Source of the DNA: Anaerolineales bacterium
Lineage (GTDB): Bacteria; Chloroflexota; Anaerolineae; Anaerolineales; DRMV01
Reading direction: 5' to 3'
Length of the DNA: 23,829 bases
NCBI GenBank assembly: GCA_026991215.1
Contig: JALXBY010000089.1
Coordinates: 1-23,829 of the forward strand
Below are positions 7,710-14,773 of the stretch, piece by piece. A model generated the notes under the pieces. It did not search any database and was not told where the DNA came from. It saw only the letters and a program-made list of their open reading frames with translations. Position 1 is the first letter of the stretch. Each line of letters opens with the position of its first letter. Position numbers and translations under genes: made by a program.

Positions 7710-8330
7710 TCACATCTCCTTCCTGAGTTTATCCCAAATCCTGGCCAGGATGACCTCCAGGGCCACGGTGTTCAGGCCGCCTTCGGGGATGATGAGGTCC
7801 GCGTAGCGTTTGGAGGGTTCGACGAACTCCAGGTGCATGGGCCGCACGGTGCGCAGGTACTGTTCCACGACCATGTCCAGGGTCCGGCCCCGTTCGCGGA
7901 TGTCCCGCAGCAGGCGGCGGATGAAGCGGATGTCCGGGTCGGTATCCACGTAGAGTTTCAAGTCGAACAAGGCCCGCAGGCGGGGTTCGGCCAGCACCAG
8001 GATGCCTTCCACCAGAATCACGGGCCGGGGTTCCACGAGCACGGTCTCGGGCTTGCGGCTGTAGGTGGCGAAGTCGTAGACCGGCCGGTGGACCGGTTCC
8101 CCCCGTTTGAGGGCCTGGATGTGCTCGATGAGCAGGTCGGTCTCCAGCGCGTTGGGGTGGTCGAAGTTCTGCCTGGCCCGTTCCTCTAAGGGCAGGTGGG
8201 AGAAGTCCTTGTAGTAGGCATCGTGGGGGAGGAAGGCGATGTGCTCAGGCCCGATGTGTTCCATGATGAGCCGGGCCAGGGTGGTCTTGCCCGAACCGCT
8301 GCCACCGGCAATGCCGATGGTGAAACTCAT
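7710..8330 (-). CDS. udk: Uridine kinase (uridine/cytidine kinase)
   Basis: A 206-residue protein of normal length for Udk. It opens MSFTIGIAGGSGSGKTT, a Walker A P-loop at residues 9-17. The segments DAYYKDFSHLPLEERARQNFDHP, HRPVYDFATYSR and ILVEGILVL follow, all typical of uridine kinase, and the C-terminus has VEPSKRYADLIIPEGG. It phosphorylates uridine or cytidine to UMP or CMP in pyrimidine salvage, using ATP or GTP. The ATG at 8330 overlaps the folE stop in an ATGA arrangement and has its own GGGAGG site 6 nt upstream, so translation is probably coupled to folE. A longer in-frame extension lies wholly inside folE and is not conserved-looking. Confidence 0.96.
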   Translation of the reverse strand: MSFTIGIAGGSGSGKTTLARLIMEHIGPEHIAFLPHDAYYKDFSHLPLEERARQNFDHPNALETDLLIEHIQALKRGEPVHRPVYDFATYSRKPETVLVEPRPVILVEGILVLAEPRLRALFDLKLYVDTDPDIRFIRRLLRDIRERGRTLDMVVEQYLRTVRPMHLEFVEPSKRYADLIIPEGGLNTVALEVILARIWDKLRKEM

Positions 8331-8959
8331 GCACAGCCTCCGGGGAGCAGGCCCTGACTTCGGGTCATGCTCTGCTGAATCCAGGTCTGCCACTCCTGCC
8401 GCAGCGGGGTCTCCTCGGCCAGCACGCCCCGCACCACCTGGGTGACCATCCGGGCCTGTTCCTTCCGCACCCCCCGCATGATGGCGCACAGGTGCGCGGC
8501 CTCTACGGTCACGGCCAGGCCCCTGGGGTGCAGCACCTGCTCCAGGAAGTCGGCAATCTGCCGGGTCATGCGCTCCTGGACCTGGAGCCGCCGCGCGAAC
8601 ATCTCCACCACGCGGGGGATTTTGGACAGCCCGATAATTTTCCCATTGGGCACGTAGGCCACGTGCACGGTGCCGAAGAAGGGCAGGAGATGGTGCTCAC
8701 ACAGGCTGTAGAACTCGATGGTGCGGACCAGCACCAGCCCTTCGTAATCCGAGGAAAACACCGCGTCGTTGAGCAGCCGCTTGGGGTCAACCCGATAGCC
8801 AGAGGTCAGTTCCGCCAGCATCCGGGCCACCCGTTCGGGGGTATCCCGGAGGCCTTCCCGCTCCGGGTCTTCGCCGATGAGTTCCAGCACCCGTCGCACA
8901 TGGGGCATGAGTTCCGCGACGGGCCAGCCAGCGTCCACATGGGCGCGTTCCCAAGCCAT
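8327..8959 (-). CDS. folE: GTP cyclohydrolase I
   Basis: A 210-residue protein with all hallmarks of FolE: GLRDTPERVARM near the N-terminus, the zinc site CEHHLLPFFG (Cys87, His90), GLSKIPRVVEMFARRLQVQERMT, and the second zinc cysteine in EAAHLCAIMRG (Cys158). It converts GTP to 7,8-dihydroneopterin triphosphate, the first step of folate (or queuosine and pterin) synthesis. Two in-frame ATGs lie close together at 8965 and 8959. The GAGG site is 1 nt from the first and 7 nt from the second, so I take 8959. The stop overlaps udk by 4 nt. The alternative start would add only Met-Pro. Confidence 0.96.
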   Translation of the reverse strand: MAWERAHVDAGWPVAELMPHVRRVLELIGEDPEREGLRDTPERVARMLAELTSGYRVDPKRLLNDAVFSSDYEGLVLVRTIEFYSLCEHHLLPFFGTVHVAYVPNGKIIGLSKIPRVVEMFARRLQVQERMTRQIADFLEQVLHPRGLAVTVEAAHLCAIMRGVRKEQARMVTQVVRGVLAEETPLRQEWQTWIQQSMTRSQGLLPGGCA

Positions 8960-8995
8960 GGGCATACCTCAAAGAATAGGATGCGGGCTTCGCGG

Positions 8996-9232
8996 TTACA
9001 AAGCCCAGGCCAGAAGGAAACCCAAGATGGCCAGAATCACCCCCAGGTGCAGGAACAGGTCGATGCGGATCAAAGGCCCCAACACGGGCACCCCGGCCAG
9101 GGGTTGCAACAGCAGGTTGAGCAGCACGAGCAGCAGACCCACCATGGGCAACAGGCCCTTGCGATGGGCCAGGTACTCGGCCACCCGGTCCAGCCAGGCG
9201 TTGAAGTCTTCCTGCCACCAACGGCGCAACAT
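8996..9232 (-). CDS. Small hydrophobic membrane protein, function unknown
   Basis: A 78-residue protein that I do not recognise by name. An amphipathic start (MLRRWWQEDFNAWLDRVAEYLAHRKG) is followed by two hydrophobic stretches, about residues 27-50 and 58-78, the second running to the C-terminus. It probably spans the membrane twice with a short connecting loop containing PLIRID. An AGGA site lies 7 nt before the ATG. It sits 60 nt after hflX and 36 nt before folE on the same strand, with no competing frame of better quality, which supports it being real. A few similar short proteins with the AHRKGLLP motif seem familiar from Chloroflexota genomes, but no function is known to me. Confidence 0.7.
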   Translation of the reverse strand: MLRRWWQEDFNAWLDRVAEYLAHRKGLLPMVGLLLVLLNLLLQPLAGVPVLGPLIRIDLFLHLGVILAILGFLLAWAL

Positions 9233-9292
9233 GGGCGAATCCTGTCTTGGCGGGGTTCCGGGCCGGGGAAGCGGCTCCCCAAGCCCCTGCGG

Positions 9293-10762
9293 TCATGGGG
9301 AAGGCGCAGTCTCCTGCGCTTCCACCCGATAGGGCGCGAACCGGGCCAGGTAACGACCGGGCAGGCGGCCCTTGATGTAGACCCCATCCCGCCGGTGCTC
9401 GATGCGTTCGATGTGGCCGAATTCGTGGAAGAGGGAGAGCAACTGGCCCTCGGTGTAGGGCAGTTTGACCTCCACCGGCTCGTACCGGGCGAAGAGTTGC
9501 TCCCGAATCACCTCCAGAAGCTGCTCCAGGCCGATGCCCTTGAGGGCCGAGATGGCCACCGCGTTGGGATGGTCGGCCAGGGCCTGCTGCACGGCTTCGG
9601 GGTTGGGCAGCCGGTCGATTTTGTTGAACACGTACACCATGGGGACGTGGTCGGCCTGGATTTCCTCCAGGGTTTGCAACACGGCCACCGCGTGCTCGGC
9701 CGCGTTGGGGTGGGAGATGTCGATGACGTGCAGGAGCAGGTCGGCCTCCGCGATTTCCTCCAGCGTGGCCCGGAACGCAGCCACCAGCGTAGTGGGCAGT
9801 TTCTGGATGAACCCCACGGTATCCGTCAGCAGGACCACATGGCCGCCCGGAAGTTCCAGCCGGCGGGTGGTGGGGTCTAAGGTGGCGAAGAGTTGGTCGG
9901 CCACGTAGACCTCGGCCCTGGCCAGGCGGTTGAGCAGGGTGGATTTGCCCGCGTTGGTGTAGCCCACCAGGGAGACCACGGGCAGACGGTTCTTGCGTCG
10001 CCGCGCGCGATACCGGGCGCGGTGGGCTCGGACGTCCTCCAGTTCCCGCTTGAGTTGCGCGATGCGGCGTTTGATGGCCCGACGGTCCACTTCCAGTTGC
10101 TTCTCACCAGGACCGCGCAGGCCCACACCGCCCATGCGACCGGCCCGGCCGCCACCGCCGCCGGCCTGCCGGGCCAGGTGGGTCCAGGCCCGGGTCAGGC
10201 GGGGGAGTCGGTACTCCAACTGGGCCAGTTCCACCTGGAGCGCGCCCTCCCGGGTGTGCGCGTGCTGGGCGAAGATGTCCAGGATGAGCGCGGTGCGGTC
10301 CAGGACCTTGACGTTTTCCCCCAGCACTTTTTCGATTTCCCGCTGGTGCCGGGGGGTGAGTTCGTCGTCGAAGATGACCACTTTGGCCCCGGTCTCCTCC
10401 ATCAGGGCCTTGACCTCCCGCAACTTGCCCCGGCCCACGTAGGTCGCGGGGTTGGGCCGGTCCAGTTTCTGGGTCACCCGGCCCACCACTTCCAGCCCCG
10501 CGGTCTCGGCCAGGCGCTCCAGTTCGTCCAGGGAATCCTGCAAAGGCAACAGGCCGGGCCGCTTGCGGAGTTCCAGGCCCACGAGCACGGCTTTTTCTTT
10601 TTCTGGCGTGGTGGCGTACCCCCGGCCCTTGCCCCGGGGACGTTCCCGCGCCTCCAGCAGGTCCTCCGCGTGGACGGGCTGCACGCCGGTATCGTCCACC
10701 AGGAAGACCGGGGCCTGGGTCGTGGGTTCCTGGTTTTCGTGCTCCCTGCGCTCATCGACCAT
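9293..10762 (-). CDS. hflX: GTPase HflX, ribosome-splitting factor
   Basis: A 489-residue GTPase. The N-terminal HflX domain has NPATYVGRGKLREVK and DRTALILDIFAQHAHTREGALQVELAQL. The Gly-rich connector GGGGGRAGRMGG and RGPGEKQLE follow, then the G domain with G1 GYTNAGKST (267-275), G3 DTVGF (Asp314) and G4 NKID (380-383). HflX binds ribosomes and splits stalled 70S particles, particularly under heat stress. The ATG at 10762 overlaps the upstream aminotransferase by 11 nt and has a GGAGGG site 9 nt before it. A frame extension to 10858 lies inside the aminotransferase and is rejected. The first 50 or so residues are a charged, low-complexity extension, making the protein longer than the usual 420-430 residues. 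Confidence 0.96.
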   Translation of the reverse strand: MVDERREHENQEPTTQAPVFLVDDTGVQPVHAEDLLEARERPRGKGRGYATTPEKEKAVLVGLELRKRPGLLPLQDSLDELERLAETAGLEVVGRVTQKLDRPNPATYVGRGKLREVKALMEETGAKVVIFDDELTPRHQREIEKVLGENVKVLDRTALILDIFAQHAHTREGALQVELAQLEYRLPRLTRAWTHLARQAGGGGGRAGRMGGVGLRGPGEKQLEVDRRAIKRRIAQLKRELEDVRAHRARYRARRRKNRLPVVSLVGYTNAGKSTLLNRLARAEVYVADQLFATLDPTTRRLELPGGHVVLLTDTVGFIQKLPTTLVAAFRATLEEIAEADLLLHVIDISHPNAAEHAVAVLQTLEEIQADHVPMVYVFNKIDRLPNPEAVQQALADHPNAVAISALKGIGLEQLLEVIREQLFARYEPVEVKLPYTEGQLLSLFHEFGHIERIEHRRDGVYIKGRLPGRYLARFAPYRVEAQETAPSP

Positions 10763-11939
10763 TGGCCTGTTCCCTCCACCAACGTTGTAGCCGCTGCAAG
10801 GCCCGGCGGATGTCTTCCGTGGCCGTGCCCAAGGAAAAGCGGACGTAGCCCTCCCCATGGGGTCCGAAAATCGCGCCGGGGGCCAGGCTCACGCCGGCTT
10901 CCTCCAGGGCCCGCTGGCAATAGGTCAGGCTGGGCCAGCCCTGGGGCAGCCGTGCCCACACGTACATGCCGGCCTGGGGCGACGCTGCGGTCATGCCCAG
11001 GCCGGGCAGGGCTTCCAGTACCAGGTCACGGCGCTCCCGGTAGACCTGGTTGCGGGCCTGCATCCAGGCCTCCATGCGGGGGTCGGTGAGGGCCACCGCG
11101 CCTGCGGTCATCATGGGCCGGAAGTGGGAGGAATCCACCTGGCTCTTGTAGCGATACAAGGCCCGCAGGGCCTCCGGGTTGCCCACGGCCACGCCCAGCC
11201 GCCATCCGGCCATGTTCGCCCGCTTGGAAAGGCTGTTGAACTCCACGGCCACCTCGCGCGCGCCGGGCACCTGCAGGATGCTGGGCGGCTGCACTTCCGG
11301 GTCCAGGGTCACGTCGGCATAGGCCGCGTCATGGGCCACAAGGATATTGTAGCGGCGGGCGAAGTCCACCGCGCGGCGCAGGCCCTCCAGGTCCGTGACC
11401 GCGCCCGTGGGGTTGTTGGGGTAATTGAGCCAGAGGAGCCGGGCCCGGCGGGCCACGTCTTCTGGCACCGCGTCCAGGTCGGGGAAGAAGCCGTTTTCCG
11501 GGGTCAGGGGCAGGTAGACGACCTCCGCACCCGCAATCTGGGCCGCGCGGGCATAGGTCAGGTAACCGGGATCCGGAATCAGGACCACGTCGCCGGGGTT
11601 CACCAGGGCCTGGGTCAGGTGGAAGATGCCCTCTTTGGACCCGATGAGGCCCACGACCTCGGTTTCGGGGTCCAGGGAAACACCGAAGCGGTGTTCGTAA
11701 TAGGCGGCCCAGGCGGCCCGGTATTCCGGCGTGCCGCCGTAGGGCGCATAGGCGTGCACGTGAGGCTTGCGGGCTTCCTCGACAAGGGTTTCCACCACGA
11801 AGGGGGGCGGAGGGCCGTCGGGCGCGCCCATGTCCAGGCGAATGACCTCCACCCCCGCGCGACGCAGCCGTTGCAGCACCGGGGCCAGTTGCGCGAAGTA
11901 GTACGGCTTGACGTGGGCCAGACGCCTTGCAGGCTGCAT
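10752..11939 (-). CDS. PLP-dependent class I/II aminotransferase
   Basis: A 395-residue fold-type I aminotransferase. Visible features are GYLTYARAA in the cofactor-binding half, NYPNNPTG at 172-179, Asp204 and Tyr207 in AHDAAYADV for the pyridine ring, the Schiff-base lysine in NSLSKRANMAGWRLG (Lys239), and a substrate-carboxylate Arg in the C-terminal domain (VRFSLG). The sequence resembles the LL-diaminopimelate/aspartate aminotransferase group (AspC/DapL/AlaA-like), but the substrate cannot be read from sequence. Two ATGs occur at 11945 and 11939. The AGGAGG site is 1 nt from the first and 7 nt from the second, so 11939 is preferred. The kinase stop lies immediately upstream and hflX overlaps the end, so these genes are tightly coupled. 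Confidence 0.9.
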   Translation of the reverse strand: MQPARRLAHVKPYYFAQLAPVLQRLRRAGVEVIRLDMGAPDGPPPPFVVETLVEEARKPHVHAYAPYGGTPEYRAAWAAYYEHRFGVSLDPETEVVGLIGSKEGIFHLTQALVNPGDVVLIPDPGYLTYARAAQIAGAEVVYLPLTPENGFFPDLDAVPEDVARRARLLWLNYPNNPTGAVTDLEGLRRAVDFARRYNILVAHDAAYADVTLDPEVQPPSILQVPGAREVAVEFNSLSKRANMAGWRLGVAVGNPEALRALYRYKSQVDSSHFRPMMTAGAVALTDPRMEAWMQARNQVYRERRDLVLEALPGLGMTAASPQAGMYVWARLPQGWPSLTYCQRALEEAGVSLAPGAIFGPHGEGYVRFSLGTATEDIRRALQRLQRWWREQANGR

Positions 11940-11941
11940 GT

Positions 11942-13183
11942 TCATCCCTCCTGGGCAAAGGCTGCGATGGCCTGCCGGATTTCTTCCTCGGTGGCCAGGG
12001 GGAGCCGCACGAAGAAGGTGGACCCCGGCAGGCGCTCTTCGTCGTAGCCGGGGGATTCTACCCATACCCGGCCGCCATGGGCCTGGACCACACCCCGGAC
12101 GATGGCCAGGCCCAGCCCCGCGCCGCCGCCCTTGAACTGGTTGCGTTCGCTGGAATACACGTTGGGGTCGCCCAGGCGTACGAAGCGTTCGAAAATCGTT
12201 TCCTGGGCCTCTTTGGGGATGCCGATGCCCGTATCCTGCACCTGGATTTCCACTTCCTTTTCGTCCGGGTAGACGACCATGCGCACGGTGACCTGACCGC
12301 CCGAAGGGGTGTACTTGAGGGCGTTGTCCAGCAGGTGGTACATGGCCTTGGTAAGGTAGGTCGGGTCGCCCAGGACCCGGGCCTTGGGCGGGTTGCGGGG
12401 TTCCAGGCGCAGCGCTATGCGGCGCTCCCGGGCCAGGGGTTGCATGTCTTCCACCACGCGGTAGAGCAGGCGGTCCAGCCAGATGGGTTGGGGCCGCTGG
12501 GCCACCTTGCCGCTTTCCACCACCGAAAGGTCCAGCACGGATTCGATCAACATACGCAGCCGGCGTACCCCCTGCTCCAGGCCGTGGACGATGCGCTCCA
12601 GTTCGGCCTTACCCAGGGGACCTTCCTGGTTGAGAATCTGCCGCAGCAGTTGCAGGTTGGCATCCAGGATGGTCAACGGCGTGCGGAGTTCATGGCCCAC
12701 GACCACGATGAACCCGGCCTTGACGTGTTCCAGCCGCTCCAGCCGGGCGCGTTCGGCTTCGATTTCCTTCATGGCCCGTTCCAGGGCCTTTTCCGTGGCC
12801 CACTGCATCAGGGCCAGGGCCTGGTTCCACCAGCGGAAGAGGAACTCGGTTTCCCCCAGCCGGGCGGCCAGGTCCAGGAAAATCTGGCCCAGAAAGCGCA
12901 ACAGGGTAGCCACCAGGTTGACCACGGCCGTGGGCTGTTCGTTGGTCCAGAAGGGGGTGCCCTGTTCCAGCCACGTCTGAATCAGGTCCTGCACGGCCGC
13001 GAGGTCGCCGCTTTCCGAAGCCTGGCGCAGGGCCTCGTAGAACCGGTCCAGGGCCTGGTCCCAGGCCTCGGGGTTTTGGACGTAGAGGATGAAGTATTCG
13101 GTGGCCTGTTGTTTCCAGGGCTTTTTGGCCTGGGCCCAGAGGTTGGCGGTTTTGGTTTTCGAGGAAAATCGGGAAAACACCAT
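11942..13183 (-). CDS. Soluble sensor histidine kinase, orphan
   Basis: A 413-residue histidine kinase with no signal peptide or membrane segment. Residues 1 to about 130 form an unrecognised, apparently all-helical input domain rich in Trp and Leu. A charged coiled-coil (ERAMKEIEAERARLERLEHVK) leads to the phospho-acceptor motif GHELRTPL (His164). The ATPase domain shows the N box LLDNALKYTPSGG (Asn287), the G1 box DTGIGIP (Asp317), FERF, and the G2 box GGGAGLGLAIV (about 352-362). No response regulator is nearby. I chose the ATG at 13183, 5 nt after GGAAGG. An in-frame ATG at 13270 overlaps the deaminase stop, has no ribosome binding site and would translate through an intergenic hairpin. 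The aminotransferase follows immediately. Confidence 0.92.
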   Translation of the reverse strand: MVFSRFSSKTKTANLWAQAKKPWKQQATEYFILYVQNPEAWDQALDRFYEALRQASESGDLAAVQDLIQTWLEQGTPFWTNEQPTAVVNLVATLLRFLGQIFLDLAARLGETEFLFRWWNQALALMQWATEKALERAMKEIEAERARLERLEHVKAGFIVVVGHELRTPLTILDANLQLLRQILNQEGPLGKAELERIVHGLEQGVRRLRMLIESVLDLSVVESGKVAQRPQPIWLDRLLYRVVEDMQPLARERRIALRLEPRNPPKARVLGDPTYLTKAMYHLLDNALKYTPSGGQVTVRMVVYPDEKEVEIQVQDTGIGIPKEAQETIFERFVRLGDPNVYSSERNQFKGGGAGLGLAIVRGVVQAHGGRVWVESPGYDEERLPGSTFFVRLPLATEEEIRQAIAAFAQEG

Positions 13184-13209
13184 GGGGACCTTCCACGGTA
13201 TGGGGTTCA

Positions 13210-13258
13210 CGGGCCGGCGCGGGTTGCTCGAAGGACAGAAAGACAACCCCGCGGCCCG
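13210..13258 (-). other. Intergenic stem-loop between deaminase and kinase genes
   Basis: CGGGCCGCGGGGTTG (13258-13244) pairs imperfectly with CAACCCGCGCCGGCCCG (13226-13210) across a 17-nt loop, giving a long GC-rich hairpin. No T tract follows on the minus strand, so it is more likely a processing, stability or weak termination element than a classical terminator. It occupies most of the 76-bp gap. Confidence 0.55.
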
Positions 13259-13259
13259 G

Positions 13260-14648
13260 TCATTCGCCATTCACCAGGGACCGGGCCAGGGCGTTGTGCC
13301 GGGCAATCAAGCGGGGCAGGTCCAGGGTGACCAGTTCCCCATCCCGCACCACGAAGCGCCCGCCTACCACATTGTAATCAACCTGCACGGGCGCGCAGAA
13401 GACCAGGGCCGCGACCGGGTCGTGCAGTGCGCCGGCCAGGGGGAGTTTGTCCAGCCGCACCGCGATGAAGTCCGCGGCCTTGCCCGGTTCCAGGGAACCG
13501 ATATCCGTGCGGCCCAGGACCCGCGCTCCCCCGCGGGTAGCCAGTTCCAGGGCCTGCCGCGCGGTCATCAGGGCCGGTGCGTCCGGGTCGCTGCGGGAAG
13601 CGCCCATCAACCCCGCGCGCACCCGGGCCAGGAGCATGGCCTGCCGCACCTCGGCCAGCATGTGGGAACTGTCGTTGCTGGCCGCGCCGTCCACGCCCAG
13701 GCCCACGGGCACGCCGGCCGTGAGCATCTCGGCAATGGGCGCAATGCCGGAAGCCAGCCGCATGTTGGATGTGGGGCAGTGGGCCACGCCCGTCTGGTAG
13801 TGCGCGTACAACCGGATTTCCGCCTCGTTCACGTGCACGGAATGCGCGAACCACACGTCCGGGCCAATCCAGCCCAGGCTTTCCATATAGGCCACGGGCC
13901 GCATCCCGAAGCGTTCCAGGCAGTAGCGCTCCTCGTCTTCGGTTTCGGCCAGGTGGGTGTGCAGCCGGACGCCGTACGCGCGGGCCAGGGACGCGGCTTC
14001 CCGCATCAGGTCGGGCGTCACGCTAAAGGGCGAACAGGGCGCGACCACAATCTGCACGAAGGAACCGGGCCGGGGGTCGTGGTACGTCTCGATGACCCGA
14101 CGGGTATCCCGCAGGATGAATTCCTCGTCCTCCACCAGGCTATCGGGGGGAAGGCCGCCCTGGCTTTCCCCCAGGCTCATGGCCCCGCGGGAAGCATGCA
14201 ACCGCAGGCCCACTTCCTGCGCGGCCTCGATTTCGTCCTCCAGCCGCGTGCCGTTGGGGAAGATGTAGAGATGGTCGAACGCGGTGGTACAGCCGGAAAG
14301 GGCGAGTTCGGCCAGGGCGATTTGCGTGGAAACCCGGATGTGTTCGGGCGTGATGTGGGCCCAGATGGGGTACAGGGTCTTGAGCCACTGGAACAGGTTC
14401 GCGTTCTGGGCCTGGGGCACCGCGCGGGTCAGGGTCTGGTAGAAGTGGTGGTGGGTGTTGATGAGTCCGGGCAGCACGATGTACCCGTCCAGGTCCAGGA
14501 CCTCGTCCGCGGTCTGGGGGAGGCTGGACGTAGGCCCCACCTGCTCGATGAAGCCATCCCGGATGAACAGGCCACCGTCGGGGATTTCCCGGCGGGCATC
14601 GTCCATGGTGACCAGCAACGTCGCGTGGCGGACCAGCATGGTGGGCAT
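13260..14648 (-). CDS. 8-oxoguanine deaminase-like amidohydrolase
   Basis: A 462-residue cytosine deaminase/TrzA-type amidohydrolase. Metal ligands are visible as HxH in NTHHHFYQTLTRAVP (His66, His68), His232 with catalytic Glu235 in THLAETEDEE, His269 in AHSVH, and Asp320 in GVDGAASND. The NTHHHFYQTLTRAVPQAQ segment and the pattern around SPFSVTP match the 8-oxoguanine deaminase subgroup. That group converts 8-oxoguanine to urate plus ammonia; relatives dechlorinate triazines or deaminate other purines. The C-terminal half includes the RQALELATRGGARVLGR and IGSLEPGKAADFI blocks of the second beta-sandwich. The ATG has GAGG 7 nt upstream. The exact substrate is inferred from subfamily resemblance only. 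Confidence 0.85.
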   Translation of the reverse strand: MPTMLVRHATLLVTMDDARREIPDGGLFIRDGFIEQVGPTSSLPQTADEVLDLDGYIVLPGLINTHHHFYQTLTRAVPQAQNANLFQWLKTLYPIWAHITPEHIRVSTQIALAELALSGCTTAFDHLYIFPNGTRLEDEIEAAQEVGLRLHASRGAMSLGESQGGLPPDSLVEDEEFILRDTRRVIETYHDPRPGSFVQIVVAPCSPFSVTPDLMREAASLARAYGVRLHTHLAETEDEERYCLERFGMRPVAYMESLGWIGPDVWFAHSVHVNEAEIRLYAHYQTGVAHCPTSNMRLASGIAPIAEMLTAGVPVGLGVDGAASNDSSHMLAEVRQAMLLARVRAGLMGASRSDPDAPALMTARQALELATRGGARVLGRTDIGSLEPGKAADFIAVRLDKLPLAGALHDPVAALVFCAPVQVDYNVVGGRFVVRDGELVTLDLPRLIARHNALARSLVNGE

Positions 14649-14663
14649 GGGTGCACCTCGCTT

Positions 14664-14768
14664 TGCTGTGGGCTGTGGGCGGTTGGCAGTCCGCTGTGCG
14701 CGGTGCGCAGTCCGCTGACCGCCGACTGCCGACTGCCGGCTGCGGACCGCTCACTGCTGACCGCCGAC
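14664..14768. repeat. Heptamer repeat array, fifteen units
   Basis: Fifteen 7-bp units in unbroken register fill nearly the whole gap between the M19 dipeptidase and the deaminase. The right part (14713-14768) has forward units such as CGCCGAC and TGCCGAC. The left part has units such as CGCAGTC and GGCAGTC, which are the inverse orientation in the same 7-bp phase, so the two halves can pair locally. The array ends 5 bp before the dipeptidase stop codon and stops short of the deaminase ribosome binding site. Confidence 0.8.
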
Positions 14769-14773
14769 CGCTT

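Noticed and set aside
13184..13270. ATG start for the histidine kinase at 13270.
   Set aside because: It has no ribosome binding site, overlaps the deaminase stop and would translate the intergenic hairpin into unconserved sequence.
14664..14768. CRISPR-like array.
   Set aside because: Units are 7 bp without spacers and there are no cas genes. It is a short-period tandem repeat.
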